In this document: in pieces, positions 25,951-35,309 of the stretch
Layout: every line of letters begins with the position of its first letter
Numbering within the stretch: the first letter of the stretch is position 1
NCBI GenBank assembly: GCA_030528055.1
Contig: JAUMZQ010000004.1
Span: 79,160 to 129,409 of the forward strand
Origin: Streptococcus sp.
Lineage (GTDB): Bacteria; Bacillota; Bacilli; Lactobacillales; Streptococcaceae
Length of the DNA: 50,250 bases
Reading direction: 5' to 3'
The notes under the pieces: model-generated
What the model was told of the DNA's origin: nothing
The model's database searches: none
What the model saw: only the letters and a program-made list of their open reading frames with translations
Translations under genes and position numbers: made by a program

Positions 25951-26955
25951 CTACTTACGAGTAGAACCTCGGCGACTGATGCCATGAGTTAAAATAACTT
26001 CTCGTTCTTCTAATTCTTCTTTATTCATAATCTTTGTCAACATCCGCATACTAATTGCTCCGATATCATACAAAGGTTGACCAATAGCTGTTAAATTAGG
26101 TCGAGTAAAGCGAGCTACTTGTGAATCATCACTTGTAATGATTTCAAAATTTTCAGGAACTTTAACTCCTTGGTCTGAAAGACCATTTAACAAACCAGCC
26201 GCCAGCTCATCTCCAGTAACAAAAGCAGCGGTTGCTTTAGAAGCAATAATTCTCTCAGCCAAGTGATAGCCTTCCTCATAACTATATTTCGATTCAAAAA
26301 CAAGACCTTCACTATAAGATAACTTTTTATTTTTCAAGGCTTCTTTGTAACCAACGAGACGAATTTTTCCATTGATATCATCCACTAGTGGGCAACTAAC
26401 AAAGGCAATCTTTTTATTTTTTTTGGTCAATAAATTAACTGCATCCGTGGTAGCTTGTTTGTAATCAATATTGACACTAGGTAGCTGATGCTCTACATCA
26501 ACTGTTCCTGCTAAAACAACTGGAGTTCGTGAACGTGAAAATTCCGAACGAATCTTTTCAGTTAAATGATAGCCCATAAAGATAATACCGTCTACCTGTT
26601 TTGAAAAGAGTGTGTTGACTACAGATACTTCCTTGTTATCATCTTCATCGCTATTGGCTAAAACAATATTGTATTTATACATTTCGGCAATATCGTCAAT
26701 TCCTTTTGCCAGAGTTGAGAAGTAGCTATTTGTAATATTAGGAATCACAACACCAACAGTCGTTGTTTTCTTACTCGCCAAACCACGCGCTACCGCATTT
26801 GGTCTATAATCCAAACGATCAATGACTTCGAGTACTTTCTTGCGTGTGTTTTCCTTAACATTCTTATTGCCATTCACTACTCGACTGACTGTCGCCATTG
26901 AAACTCCCGCTTCGCGAGCGACGTCATAAATGGTTACTGTGTCATCTGTGTTCAT
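25951..26955 (-). CDS. ccpA: Catabolite control protein A
   Basis: This 334-residue LacI-family regulator has an N-terminal helix-turn-helix TIYDVAREAGVSMATVSRVVNG (8-29) and the hinge YRPNAVARGLASKKT. The C-terminal periplasmic-binding-like domain responds to HPr-Ser46-P. It is the global carbon catabolite regulator and binds cre sites. It is divergent from pepQ, the classical arrangement. A cre-like site overlaps its own promoter, suggesting autoregulation. Confidence 0.95.
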   Translation of the reverse strand: MNTDDTVTIYDVAREAGVSMATVSRVVNGNKNVKENTRKKVLEVIDRLDYRPNAVARGLASKKTTTVGVVIPNITNSYFSTLAKGIDDIAEMYKYNIVLANSDEDDNKEVSVVNTLFSKQVDGIIFMGYHLTEKIRSEFSRSRTPVVLAGTVDVEHQLPSVNIDYKQATTDAVNLLTKKNKKIAFVSCPLVDDINGKIRLVGYKEALKNKKLSYSEGLVFESKYSYEEGYHLAERIIASKATAAFVTGDELAAGLLNGLSDQGVKVPENFEIITSDDSQVARFTRPNLTAIGQPLYDIGAISMRMLTKIMNKEELEEREVILTHGISRRGSTRK

Positions 26956-27006
26956 ATACTATCCTTTCCTTTTTGAAAATTCCGTTTTCACTTTCCTACG
27001 AATACC

Positions 27007-27035
27007 ATTGTATCACTTATTGTAAACACTTTCAA
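27007..27035 (-). promoter_or_regulatory. Promoter of ccpA with overlapping cre-like site
   Basis: TTGAAA (27035-27030), 17 nt, TACAAT (27012-27007) on the minus strand. TGTAAACACTTTCA (27021-27034, plus strand) fits the cre consensus at 13 of 14 positions and covers the -35. Confidence 0.7.
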
Positions 27036-27115
27036 GCATTTTGCTATTTTTTTAGAAAGCCTTGATTTTTTACATTTTTTTTGTCAAAATAAGAGCATAG
27101 AAAGAAGGATAAATT

Positions 27116-28198
27116 ATGGAAAAAATCAAACAAATTCGTTCCTATCTTGAAGATAAAAAAACAGATCTTGCCATTATTTCAGACCCTGTTACCATCAATT
27201 ATTTAACAGGATTTTACAGCGACCCTCACGAGCGTCAGATGTTCCTATTCATTTTTCCTAATCATGAACCTCTACTCTTTGTTCCAGCTTTGGAAATAGA
27301 GAGAGCTAGTTCAATTCTAAATTTTCCTGTAATTGGGTATGTTGATTCCGAAAATCCTTGGAAAAAAATCAAAGAAGCTCTTTCTTTTTCTCATATCAAA
27401 ACAGCTGCGGTAGAATTTAACAACTTGATTTTATCAAAATATTATGGTCTGCAAACAAGTTTTGAGCATGCAACCTTCACCAATCTATCTCCTACCATTC
27501 AAAAAATGCGATTAATAAAATCAGCTGACGAAATTAGTAAAATGTTTGTGGCTGGAGAATACGCTGATAAAGCAATGCAAATTGGTTTTCATAATATTGC
27601 TCTCAATAAAACAGAAACAGATATCATCGCACAAATTGATTTTGCTATCAAAAAAGAAGGGTATGAAATGAGCTTTGATACCATGGTTCTGACTGGAAAC
27701 AATGCTGCAAATCCTCACGGAATTCCTGCTGCAAATCCGATTGAAAGCAATGCTTTACTTCTTTTTGATTTGGGATGCATGGTCAATGGATATGCTAGTG
27801 ATATGACCCGAACCGTTGCAGTTAGTAAACCAGACCAATTTAAAAAGGACATCTACAATCTCACATTAGAAGCACAACAAGCAGCCCTTGATTTTATAAA
27901 ACCAGGAGTGACTGCACACCAAGTTGATCGTGCGGCACGTGAAGTAATTGAAAAAGCTGGATACGGTGAATTTTTCAACCACCGTCTTGGACATGGAATT
28001 GGCATGGATGTTCATGAATTTCCTTCTATTATGGAGGGAAATGATCTGGTTATTGAAGAAGGAATGTGCTTTTCTGTCGAACCTGGTATCTATATTCCAG
28101 AAAAAGTGGGAGTCCGAATTGAAGATTGTGGTCATGTTACAAAAGATGGTTTTCAAGTCTTCACCAAAACTAGTAAAGAATTGCTTTATTTCGATTGA
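27116..28198 (+). CDS. pepQ: Xaa-Pro dipeptidase (prolidase) PepQ
   Basis: This 360-residue M24 metallopeptidase has metal ligands in LLFDLGCMVNGYASDMTRTV, HRLGHGIGMDVHEFP, CFSVEPGIY and GVRIEDCGHVT, in the usual order D, D, H, E, E. The N-terminal creatinase-like domain is complete. It cleaves dipeptides with C-terminal proline in the cytoplasm, helping peptide use. AAGGA precedes the ATG. It is divergent from ccpA. Confidence 0.94.
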   Translation: MEKIKQIRSYLEDKKTDLAIISDPVTINYLTGFYSDPHERQMFLFIFPNHEPLLFVPALEIERASSILNFPVIGYVDSENPWKKIKEALSFSHIKTAAVEFNNLILSKYYGLQTSFEHATFTNLSPTIQKMRLIKSADEISKMFVAGEYADKAMQIGFHNIALNKTETDIIAQIDFAIKKEGYEMSFDTMVLTGNNAANPHGIPAANPIESNALLLFDLGCMVNGYASDMTRTVAVSKPDQFKKDIYNLTLEAQQAALDFIKPGVTAHQVDRAAREVIEKAGYGEFFNHRLGHGIGMDVHEFPSIMEGNDLVIEEGMCFSVEPGIYIPEKVGVRIEDCGHVTKDGFQVFTKTSKELLYFD

Positions 28199-28253
28199 GA
28201 GTTTCAAAGTTTCGAAGAAAATCCTAAGTAAATTCATTTATATTCAACCAAAC

Positions 28254-28289
28254 AAAAATAGAATCACCAGCTACTGGGATTCTATTTTT
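28254..28289. terminator. Bidirectional terminator between pepQ and the Rrf2 gene
   Basis: AAAAATAGAATC and GATTCTATTTTT, with inner CCAG-CTA-CTGG, form a long stem serving both converging genes. Confidence 0.88.
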
Positions 28290-28291
28290 GA

Positions 28292-28732
28292 TTACTTATT
28301 TTCAATCTTTCCCTGAATAGCAGTAACCATATCTTCTAAATTGGATTGAGCTAATTCTTTCTCCATAGCTATCTGAATAGCTTCTAGTTGACAATCCAAG
28401 ACACTATGAATATTTTTACCAATAGGACAAGTAGGATTTGGGTTTTCATGAAAACTAAATAATTTCCCTGACTTTCCCAGACACTCAACCGCTTGATACA
28501 CATCTAACAAACGAATCATTTTTAGTTCCTTCGTAATACTGGCTCCACCCGTCCCACGTGCTACTGAAATCAAATCAGCACTTTTTAAACGCAATAAAAT
28601 CTTACGAATGATAACTGGATTCACCCCAATACTTTTAGCCAAAAAATCACTCGTCGCCTTTTCTTCATCTTTTTTTAAAGCTATAGCTATTAATATATGT
28701 GTCGCAATGGTAAATCTACTTGAAATTTGCAT
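28292..28732 (-). CDS. Rrf2 family transcriptional regulator
   Basis: This 146-residue protein starts MQISSRFTIATHILIAI and carries the Rrf2 winged helix (LAKSIGVNPVIIRKILLRLKSADLI, about 29-53). The wing is followed by GTGGASITKEL. It has two cysteines (TCPIG and LDCQL), fewer than the cluster-binding IscR/NsrR type, so it resembles YwnA-like members. The target is unknown. It may be cotranscribed with the upstream phosphoesterase, whose end lies 36 nt away. Confidence 0.88.
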   Translation of the reverse strand: MQISSRFTIATHILIAIALKKDEEKATSDFLAKSIGVNPVIIRKILLRLKSADLISVARGTGGASITKELKMIRLLDVYQAVECLGKSGKLFSFHENPNPTCPIGKNIHSVLDCQLEAIQIAMEKELAQSNLEDMVTAIQGKIENK

Positions 28733-28768
28733 TCTTGTCCTTCTTTAGTCTTATTTATCTGCAAAATA

Positions 28769-29617
28769 TTAAATATTGTTATTTCTTTGGAGATAGTTTT
28801 CAATATCTACATCATATCCTTCGCGAGCGCTAATTTCACGAAGTAAATCATGGTTGTGCGTGTGATGAATACCTGCAACTAGACTCTCAGCATAAACATC
28901 ATAATAAGGAAGATGAAGTTGTTGTGCTATGGTCAGTTCTTTGTCTACATCATAAGCAACTCGGCGTAAATCAACATCTACCAAACCCATTTCATCTATC
29001 TCTATTATGGCATATTGAGCACGCAAATCCTGACGCAGTTGAGCATCCAAAAAGAAAGGTTGCCCAATTGAGCCTGGATTGATAATCAGTTGCCCCTTCG
29101 TCCCATAACGGAGGAATTGTTGATGGATATGCCCATATATAGCAATGCTACAATCATTTCCCTCAAAAAGACTGTCAAAATCTGCCTGTTGCCCAATATG
29201 GATTAACTCTCTGCCACAATTCTTATTTGGTAAATGGTGCGTCACCATTATTTTCATCTCTTGAACTTCTCGCACCTCATACAAAGGAAGTTTTTGAAAA
29301 TCGTCTATTTCTTGAGAATTGATTTCTTCTAAAACAAAATGGCTCAAGCGAGTTAGATACAGATGACTTGGCCTTGTTAAATCCAATTTCCCATGAATAG
29401 CATGCCACAAACTATCTTCCCAATTACCTCTTACTTGCAATGTTAAAGGCAATTCTTTTAACAAATTTAGAATATTTCTTCTACCAGTTCCGGGCATTAG
29501 AAGATCCCCTAAAAACCAGTATTCTGTCACTCCCGCTTGTTTTGCATCGGCTATCACAGCTTCAAGAGCTGTTGTGTTTCCGTGAATATCCGATAATAAA
29601 GCAATTTTCTGTTTCAT
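28769..29617 (-). CDS. Calcineurin-like metallophosphoesterase
   Basis: This 282-residue protein has the metal-binding motifs LLSDIHGNTTALEAVI (D/H, about 7-22), FLGDLL, RGNWE, VTHH and YGHIHQQF in order. It is a YfcE/SAM-phosphodiesterase-like member that hydrolyses phosphoesters. The substrate is unknown. AAGGA lies upstream of the ATG. Confidence 0.9.
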   Translation of the reverse strand: MKQKIALLSDIHGNTTALEAVIADAKQAGVTEYWFLGDLLMPGTGRRNILNLLKELPLTLQVRGNWEDSLWHAIHGKLDLTRPSHLYLTRLSHFVLEEINSQEIDDFQKLPLYEVREVQEMKIMVTHHLPNKNCGRELIHIGQQADFDSLFEGNDCSIAIYGHIHQQFLRYGTKGQLIINPGSIGQPFFLDAQLRQDLRAQYAIIEIDEMGLVDVDLRRVAYDVDKELTIAQQLHLPYYDVYAESLVAGIHHTHNHDLLREISAREGYDVDIENYLQRNNNI

Positions 29618-29778
29618 TGGTTCAATTCCTTTTCTAAAATTATTATAACAAACCTAGAGAAAACTTCCACTTAAATGTTTCAGATATCTTGTCATTTATG
29701 AAAAAGACAATCCAACATTCAGTAACTAAGCTATTCTTACCAAACCATGATAGGATAATTTCAATCATGTAAATAAAA

Positions 29779-29807
29779 ATAAGAAGAATTTCAACAATTC
29801 CTCTTAT
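29779..29807 (-). terminator. Terminator of the DUF1797 gene
   Basis: On the minus strand ATAAGAGGAATT and AATTCTTCTTAT pair with one mismatch, followed by TTTTATTT. The remaining stretch 29618-29855 shows nothing else. Confidence 0.75.
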
Positions 29808-29855
29808 CTCCACTATTCGTTCTTATTCAATTTTACTAGATGAATAAACCTACGC

Positions 29856-30086
29856 TTAATAAAGCAATTCGTAAATTTCCATTGCGATTAAATCAATACT
29901 ATCAAAAGTATAGGTTTCACGAGCTTCTACGTCACGCAAAGTAAATATTGAACCATTTTCTTCATCATAGTTATAGGCAACTTCAGCAACGACAACTCCT
30001 TCACGTTCAAAATTACGTTTCAAGTTACCACCGTCTTTTGTCATAGCTTCCAAACGGTTAATAATTCTTACTAAATGTGATTCCAT
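29856..30086 (-). CDS. DUF1797 (YkuJ-like) small protein
   Basis: This 76-residue soluble protein (MESHLVRIINRLEAMTKDGG ... FDSIDLIAMEIYELLY) matches the YkuJ/DUF1797 family in length and in the conserved FDxID...EI(Y/F)ELL ending. The family has a solved fold in Bacillus but no firm function. It is divergent from clpE, a neighbourhood common in streptococci. The ribosome binding site is GGAGAAAG. Confidence 0.85.
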   Translation of the reverse strand: MESHLVRIINRLEAMTKDGGNLKRNFEREGVVVAEVAYNYDEENGSIFTLRDVEARETYTFDSIDLIAMEIYELLY

Positions 30087-30225
30087 TTTCTTTCTCCTAT
30101 TTCCTTAGTTCCTTATTATTTTACCATAAATAGAGGCTGAAATACCACTAAAAGACCATTTTTTATTATTTTTGCTCTTATTTTCTTGTTTGTCTGATGT
30201 TCATTCTCTGTTTTATAGTTTATTC

Positions 30226-30253
30226 TTGCAATGTTTCAGAATACTGATATAAT
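30226..30253 (+). promoter_or_regulatory. Promoter of clpE
   Basis: TTGCAA (30226-30231), 16 nt, TATAAT (30248-30253) with an extended TG at 30245. Confidence 0.8.
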
Positions 30254-30266
30254 GTAATTATAAAAC

Positions 30267-30283
30267 CTTGACTATTTTTGACC
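30267..30283 (-). promoter_or_regulatory. CtsR operator at clpE
   Basis: The minus strand reads GGTCAAA-AAT-AGTCAAG, the CtsR heptad direct repeat (RGTCAAA-N3-RGTCAAA) with one mismatch. It lies just downstream of the clpE start site, so the heat-shock repressor CtsR would block clpE. Confidence 0.88.
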
Positions 30284-30325
30284 TTTTAAAATAAGGTCTC
30301 TATTTCTAAAAAAAGAGGTAACTAG

Positions 30326-32605
30326 ATGCTTTGTCAAAATTGTAAAATAAATGAATCAACTATCCATCTCTATACCAATATAAACGGTCAGAAAAAACAG
30401 ATTGATTTGTGTCAAAATTGCTATCAAATCATGAAAACAGATCCTGATAATTCACTATTGAAAGGATTTTATAAAGCGAGCAATCAAAATATTGACCCTA
30501 TTGATGATTTTTTCAATAATTTAGGAAATATTCACAATCATCAAGACCCTTCCACTCCTCCTACTCAATCAGGAGGAGCCTATGGTGGAGGCGGTGGTTA
30601 CGGATCAAACAAAAATATACCTCCTCATCAACCAACTCAAAAAAAACCAAAAGGTTTGTTGGAAGAATTTGGAATCAATATAACAGAATTTGCTCGTCGT
30701 GGTGAAATCGATCCTGTTATTGGTCGCGATGAAGAAATTATTCGAGTAATTGAAATTCTCAATCGTAGAACAAAAAACAATCCTGTTCTTATAGGAGAGC
30801 CTGGTGTCGGAAAAACAGCAGTTGTTGAAGGACTTGCACAAAAAATCGTAGATGGTTCTGTTCCACACAAACTTCAAGGAAAAGAAGTTATTCGACTAGA
30901 TGTTGTTAGTCTCGTTCAAGGAACAGGAATACGAGGTCAATTTGAAGAACGAATGCAAAAACTCATGGATGAAATTCGCAATCGTGAAGATGTCATTCTC
31001 TTTATCGATGAAATCCATGAAATTGTAGGTGCCGGAGCCGCAGGTGATGGTAATATGGATGCTGGAAACATTCTCAAACCAGCTCTAGCACGTGGTGAGT
31101 TGCAGTTAGTCGGTGCAACAACACTCAATGAATACCGCATTATTGAAAAGGATGCTGCTCTGGAAAGACGGATGCAACCTGTCAAAGTAAACGAACCAAC
31201 CGTTGAAGAAACGATCACCATTCTAAAAGGTATTCAAAAGAAATACGAAGATTATCACCATGTTACTTACACAGACTCTGCCATTGAAGCAGCAGCAATC
31301 CTATCTAATCGCTATATTCAAGATCGCTTCTTACCTGATAAAGCTATTGACCTTTTGGATGAAGCTGGTTCTAAAATGAACTTAACCCTTAACTTTGTTG
31401 ATCCAAAAATTATAGATCAGCGTCTAATTGAGGCAGAGAATCTCAAAGCACGCGCAACACGAGACGAAGATTTTGAAAAAGCTGCTTACTATCGTGATCA
31501 GATTGCTAAATATAAAGAAATGCAACAAACAAAAGTAACAGATAAGAATACCCCAATCATTAGTGAAAAAACAATTGAACAAATTGTTGAACAAAAAACA
31601 AATATTCCAGTTGGAGAATTAAAAGAAAAAGAACAATCTCAGCTCATTCATCTCTCAGAAGATTTAAAAGCTCATGTTATTGGACAAGACGAAGCGGTAG
31701 ATAAAGTAGCCAAGGCTATTCGGCGCAATCGTGTTGGACTTGGAACTCCTAACCGACCAATCGGAAGTTTCTTGTTTGTCGGACCTACAGGTGTTGGTAA
31801 GACTGAACTCTCTAAACAACTTGCTATTGAACTATTTGGTTCGGCTGATAATATGATTCGGTTTGATATGAGCGAATACATGGAAAAACATAGTGTCGCA
31901 AAATTGGTCGGTGCACCTCCAGGATATGTTGGCTACGAAGAAGCTGGGCAACTAACAGAGCGTGTCCGTCGCAACCCTTATTCTCTCATTCTTCTTGATG
32001 AAGTTGAAAAAGCTCATCCAGATGTTATGCACATGTTCTTACAGGTTCTAGAAGATGGACGATTAACAGATGGACAAGGACGAACCGTTAGTTTCAAAGA
32101 TACCTTAATCATCATGACTTCTAATGCTGGAACTGGAAAAACCGAAGCAAATGTTGGTTTTGGTGCTGCTCGTGAAGGACGAACAAATTCTGTACTTGGA
32201 GAATTAAGTAACTTTTTTAGCCCAGAGTTTATGAACCGTTTTGATGGTATCATTGAGTTTAAGGCACTAAACAAAAAAGAATTACTGCAAATTGTTTCAT
32301 TGATGTTGGATGATGTTAACAACCGTCTCAATAGTAATAATATCCACCTTGATGTAACAGAAAAAGTCAAAGAGAAATTGGTCAATCTAGGCTACGATCC
32401 CAAAATGGGAGCTAGACCTTTACGACGAACCATCCAAGATTATATCGAAGATGCAATTACTGATTTTTATCTTGAACATCCCAATCAGAAAAAATTAAAA
32501 GCTGTTATGAGCAATGGTAGAATTAATATAAAGGCTATCAAAACTGATTCGGTTAATCCGCAAAAGAAGTCAACTACTTCTTCAAAAAATGAAAAATCAG
32601 AATAA
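30326..32605 (+). CDS. clpE: ATP-dependent Clp protease ATP-binding subunit ClpE
   Basis: This 759-residue HSP100 protein starts with the ClpE-type zinc finger (CQNCKINE ... CQNC, residues 3-33). A Gly-rich linker leads to AAA domain 1 (Walker A GEPGVGKT, Walker [10 protein letters not shown]). A UVR-like coiled segment ([18 protein letters not shown]) and AAA domain 2 (Walker [11 protein letters not shown]) follow. It unfolds substrates for ClpP during heat and envelope stress and takes part in CtsR turnover. It is controlled by a CtsR box. Confidence 0.96.
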   Translation: MLCQNCKINESTIHLYTNINGQKKQIDLCQNCYQIMKTDPDNSLLKGFYKASNQNIDPIDDFFNNLGNIHNHQDPSTPPTQSGGAYGGGGGYGSNKNIPPHQPTQKKPKGLLEEFGINITEFARRGEIDPVIGRDEEIIRVIEILNRRTKNNPVLIGEPGVGKTAVVEGLAQKIVDGSVPHKLQGKEVIRLDVVSLVQGTGIRGQFEERMQKLMDEIRNREDVILFIDEIHEIVGAGAAGDGNMDAGNILKPALARGELQLVGATTLNEYRIIEKDAALERRMQPVKVNEPTVEETITILKGIQKKYEDYHHVTYTDSAIEAAAILSNRYIQDRFLPDKAIDLLDEAGSKMNLTLNFVDPKIIDQRLIEAENLKARATRDEDFEKAAYYRDQIAKYKEMQQTKVTDKNTPIISEKTIEQIVEQKTNIPVGELKEKEQSQLIHLSEDLKAHVIGQDEAVDKVAKAIRRNRVGLGTPNRPIGSFLFVGPTGVGKTELSKQLAIELFGSADNMIRFDMSEYMEKHSVAKLVGAPPGYVGYEEAGQLTERVRRNPYSLILLDEVEKAHPDVMHMFLQVLEDGRLTDGQGRTVSFKDTLIIMTSNAGTGKTEANVGFGAAREGRTNSVLGELSNFFSPEFMNRFDGIIEFKALNKKELLQIVSLMLDDVNNRLNSNNIHLDVTEKVKEKLVNLGYDPKMGARPLRRTIQDYIEDAITDFYLEHPNQKKLKAVMSNGRINIKAIKTDSVNPQKKSTTSSKNEKSE

Positions 32606-32654
32606 ACATACGATTTTATATAAGCACTAAATAAATTATTTCTACACTGATTTG

Positions 32655-32712
32655 AAAAGCTATCTTTTTACATTGAGCTAAAGTAGTTCAACTTGTAAGA
32701 AGATAGTTTTTG
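32655..32712 (+). terminator. Terminator of clpE
   Basis: AAAAGCTATCTTTTTACA pairs with TGTAAGAAGATAGTTTTT (G-U pairs) around a 21-nt loop. Confidence 0.75.
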
Positions 32713-32825
32713 ATCTAAATTATTCTTTATGCTCATCTCATTATCAAAAAATATAAGAATAGAAATGATAAAAAATTAAATTATCAGAAAATTTTAATTT
32801 TTCTATTCCTTTTTTTAAAAAAAGA

Positions 32826-32834
32826 TGCTATAAT
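32826..32834 (+). promoter_or_regulatory. Extended -10 opening the EIIC-like gene leader
   Basis: TGCTATAAT is a perfect extended -10. The start site is predicted near 32841, about 270 nt before the coding region at 33112. No clear -35. Confidence 0.75.
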
Positions 32835-32843
32835 AATCAACAA

Positions 32844-32877
32844 GAAAAATAACATCTCATAAAAGGTGTTATTTTTC
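32844..32877 (+). promoter_or_regulatory. Strong hairpin at the 5' end of the leader
   Basis: GAAAAATAACATC and GGTGTTATTTTTC form a 13-bp stem (one G-U) with an 8-nt loop, starting about 3 nt after the predicted transcription start. It could protect the 5' end, act as an early terminator (TTTTT lies in the 3' arm) or be part of a larger fold. Confidence 0.65.
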
Positions 32878-32964
32878 TACCGTCGTCACGTACCTATTCA
32901 GCTACGAAAATAACACAAAAGCTACCTGTTTTCTTGCAGCTTAACTTAGAAAAGGAGATCAAAT

Positions 32965-33033
32965 ATGTTGATTTATTTGTTAATTATTCCATCTAATTTT
33001 ATTATTTCTAAAAAGGTGAAGTTTCTGCTCTGA
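32965..33033 (+). CDS. 22-codon leader ORF before the EIIC-like gene
   Basis: ATG at 32965 is preceded by AAAGGAGATC with 7-nt spacing, as good a ribosome binding site as any in the window. The frame runs 22 codons to TGA at 33031, with 10 Leu/Ile residues (begins MLIYLLIIPSNF). It sits between a strong promoter and a terminator that precedes the EIIC-like gene, the layout of a regulatory leader peptide. Expression is not proven. Confidence 0.5.
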   Translation: MLIYLLIIPSNFIISKKVKFLL

Positions 33034-33064
33034 ATTAGGTCACGAATCTATTTTGTTATCTACG

Positions 33065-33094
33065 CCTTATTACTAAAATAAGGTATTTTTTTAT
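33065..33094 (+). terminator. Terminator/attenuator before the EIIC-like gene
   Basis: CCTTATT-ACTAA-AATAAGG followed by TATTTTTTTATTTT lies 18 nt before the coding start. Since it stands between promoter and gene, conditional readthrough is likely. Confidence 0.75.
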
Positions 33095-33111
33095 TTTATA
33101 AAGGAGTCATT

Positions 33112-34236
33112 ATGACAAGCGAAAATAGCAAACCACTTACTGTTAAAACTTTCATGCATAAAATTCTAAATGGAACTGCAATTGGAGTTATTGTTTCCCT
33201 TCTTCCCAATTCTATGTTTTCCGTACTTTTCTCATTAAAATTTTTTGCTAATAACACTTTTTTTGCAACTTGGAGTGTAGCCAATGTGCTCTTTCAATGT
33301 GCCTTATCTGCCATCATAGGAACCTTGATTGCCTTTGAATTTGATTTCAAGGGGATGAAAGCTGGATTGATGACAGCGGTCGCCTTTGTTAGTTCAGGTG
33401 CTACTAGTAAGTTGGTTGGTGCTAGTCAACTACTTGAGCAAGTGCAAAAACAGAAAGCATCCGAAGAAGTTATTGCAACTGCGAATAAATTAGTAACGGG
33501 TTTTTATACGAGCGGTACAGGGGATATTATCAATGTAATGATTATCTGTTCTATTGGAGCTCTTGTTTTATTATGGCTTGATGGTAAGTTTGACTCCTTT
33601 AATTTTGTGTTGATTCCTGTCATTGGAACTCTGATAGGTACACTGGGTTTATTTATCCTACCATATGTGAAAATGATTTCACTTTATATTGGACAAACAA
33701 TCATATATTTCACTCAACTCCAACCATATCTCATGAGCGTCCTCATCTGCGTTACTTTCGCTATCATGATCGTCGCACCTATTTCCACTGTCGCAATTGG
33801 TTTAGCAATCGGACTCAATGGTCTTTCAGCTGGTGCCGCCGCAATGGGAGTTGGTACAACCTGCATTGTTTTAGTTGTGCATTCTTTCTTTATTAACAAA
33901 CCTGGAGTCACTACTGCTGTTGCCTTAGGATCTATGAAAATGATGATGGCCAACGTATTTGAATCCCCTATTTCTTACCTTCCTATTGTCTCTACTTCTA
34001 TTTTAACAGGATTATTAGTCCCCTTTTTTACAATCACAGGAACTCCAGCATCCGCAGGTTTTGGCTTAGTTGGTCTAACAGGTCTCTTTGCTTCCATTAC
34101 AGGCGGTTTATCTGTTCCCACTGCTATTCTAGCATGGCTAATTATTCCTATTACAATCGCTATTCTTTTCCGTATTCTCTGGGAAAAAATATTAAAACTT
34201 TACTCAGCAACTATCTTTAAATTTGCTGAAGAATAG
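33112..34236 (+). CDS. PTS EIIC-like membrane protein (PTS_EIIC_2 family)
   Basis: This 374-residue polytopic protein has about ten hydrophobic segments. Conserved stretches include ILNGTAIGVIVSLLPNSMFS near the N-terminus, TSGTGDIINVMI in the middle and ITGTPASAGFGLVGLTG towards the C-terminus. The family is related to PTS membrane components but occurs without EIIA/EIIB partners, and none are adjacent here. Its role, possibly transport of an unphosphorylated solute, is unknown. AAAGGAG precedes the ATG. Expression is probably conditioned by the leader at 32841-33111. Confidence 0.82.
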   Translation: MTSENSKPLTVKTFMHKILNGTAIGVIVSLLPNSMFSVLFSLKFFANNTFFATWSVANVLFQCALSAIIGTLIAFEFDFKGMKAGLMTAVAFVSSGATSKLVGASQLLEQVQKQKASEEVIATANKLVTGFYTSGTGDIINVMIICSIGALVLLWLDGKFDSFNFVLIPVIGTLIGTLGLFILPYVKMISLYIGQTIIYFTQLQPYLMSVLICVTFAIMIVAPISTVAIGLAIGLNGLSAGAAAMGVGTTCIVLVVHSFFINKPGVTTAVALGSMKMMMANVFESPISYLPIVSTSILTGLLVPFFTITGTPASAGFGLVGLTGLFASITGGLSVPTAILAWLIIPITIAILFRILWEKILKLYSATIFKFAEE

Positions 34237-34246
34237 TATAAAAATG

Positions 34247-34272
34247 AAAGCAAGTATCAAACTTGCTTTTTT
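34247..34272 (+). terminator. Terminator of the EIIC-like gene
   Basis: AAAGCAAGT-ATCAA-ACTTGCTTT followed by TTT. Confidence 0.88.
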
Positions 34273-34382
34273 AGTTCTTCTATTAAAAACATAATCATTA
34301 ATTTACCAAATTCTAATTTTTCATCAAGAATTTTCTTTTCTATCTTCTTTATTTATTGCAAACAATATTAAGGTTAAAATCC

Positions 34383-34411
34383 TTGACAGTAAGGACTTTG
34401 TCCATTATGAT
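34383..34411 (+). promoter_or_regulatory. Promoter of the Nudix gene
   Basis: Consensus TTGACA (34383-34388), 17 nt, TATGAT (34406-34411). Confidence 0.85.
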
Positions 34412-34447
34412 AGATAATGGTAAAATGATTAATGTCGAGGTATAATA

Positions 34448-34897
34448 ATGACAATTCCAACCTTTGGGGAAAAAGAAAATAATGTAGAATATATCAGTCG
34501 CTATGGTGTATATGCTGTTATTCCCGATGAGAAAAAAGAAAAAATTATTTTGGTGCAAGCACCTAATGGAGCTTGGTTTCTACCAGGTGGAGAAATTGAA
34601 GTCAGCGAGGATAGCCTTGGAGCACTAAAAAGAGAATTGATTGAAGAACTTGGTTTTACAGCAACGATTGGAGAATATTACGGTCAAGCAGATGAATATT
34701 TTTACTCTCGTCACCGAGATACTTATTTTTACAATCCCGCCTACATTTATGAAGTAACTTCCTTTGATAAGATTCAAGAACCTTTAGAAGATTTCAATAA
34801 TCTCGCTTGGTTTACTGTAGATGAAGCTATTGAACATCTCAAACGAGGCAGCCACAAGTGGGGAATTGAGAAATGGAAAAGTAGTCACAATCTATAA
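34448..34897 (+). CDS. Nudix hydrolase
   Basis: This 149-residue protein contains a complete Nudix box: GGEIEVSEDSLGALKRELIE followed by ELGF (about residues 47-70), matching GX5EX7REUXEEXGU. Such enzymes hydrolyse nucleoside diphosphates linked to another moiety. The substrate is unknown. GAGG precedes the ATG, and a consensus promoter lies upstream. A separate promoter follows it, so it is probably monocistronic. Confidence 0.9.
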   Translation: MTIPTFGEKENNVEYISRYGVYAVIPDEKKEKIILVQAPNGAWFLPGGEIEVSEDSLGALKRELIEELGFTATIGEYYGQADEYFYSRHRDTYFYNPAYIYEVTSFDKIQEPLEDFNNLAWFTVDEAIEHLKRGSHKWGIEKWKSSHNL

Positions 34898-34904
34898 GAA
34901 ATCG

Positions 34905-34933
34905 TTCACAATTACCTACAAAAGTGTTATAAT
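34905..34933 (+). promoter_or_regulatory. Promoter of the DUF1827 gene
   Basis: TTCACA (34905-34910), 17 nt, TATAAT (34928-34933) with an extended TG. Confidence 0.8.
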
Positions 34934-34964
34934 GTTATTAAGCTAAAAAGTAGGAGGAATGCTC

Positions 34965-35264
34965 ATGAAGCTTATTAATACAACAAACAGTCATGCTGAA
35001 CTCGTCAGAGGGCAATTAGAAAGTACAGATGCAATCTTAGTAGAAGTTTATTCAGCTGGAAATAGCGATGTTGTTTTCACACAAGCTCCTCTTCATTATG
35101 AAATTGTAATCACTAACAAACACCGTGCTTTAAGGGAGCAAGAAGTTGAAAAAATTAGAGAGTTCTTTTTAAAGAGAAAAATTGATTCTAAGGCCATTGA
35201 TACCGCAGCAATCAAAACAATCTATACGAACAATTTGATTGAGATTTCCATTCCTATTAAATAA
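34965..35264 (+). CDS. DUF1827 family protein
   Basis: This 99-residue soluble protein begins MKLINTTNSHAELVRGQLES and matches the DUF1827 family found near clpE in streptococci and related lactic acid bacteria. No catalytic motif is evident. I use the ATG at 34965 because AGGAGG lies at proper distance; the in-frame ATG at 34959 is too close. Its own promoter and terminator make it a single-gene unit. Function is unknown. Confidence 0.82.
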   Translation: MKLINTTNSHAELVRGQLESTDAILVEVYSAGNSDVVFTQAPLHYEIVITNKHRALREQEVEKIREFFLKRKIDSKAIDTAAIKTIYTNNLIEISIPIK

Positions 35265-35309
35265 TTTAACACTCGATATCGTTTAAATTTTATATATTAT
35301 TAATACTTT

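Noticed and set aside
26998..27005. TACGAATA (perfect CIN-box core) between ccpA and pepQ.
   Set aside because: One or two such 8-mers are expected by chance in this window, others occur inside genes (near 14412 and 15911), it lies over 100 nt from pepQ and inside the ccpA leader, and it lacks the usual T-run.
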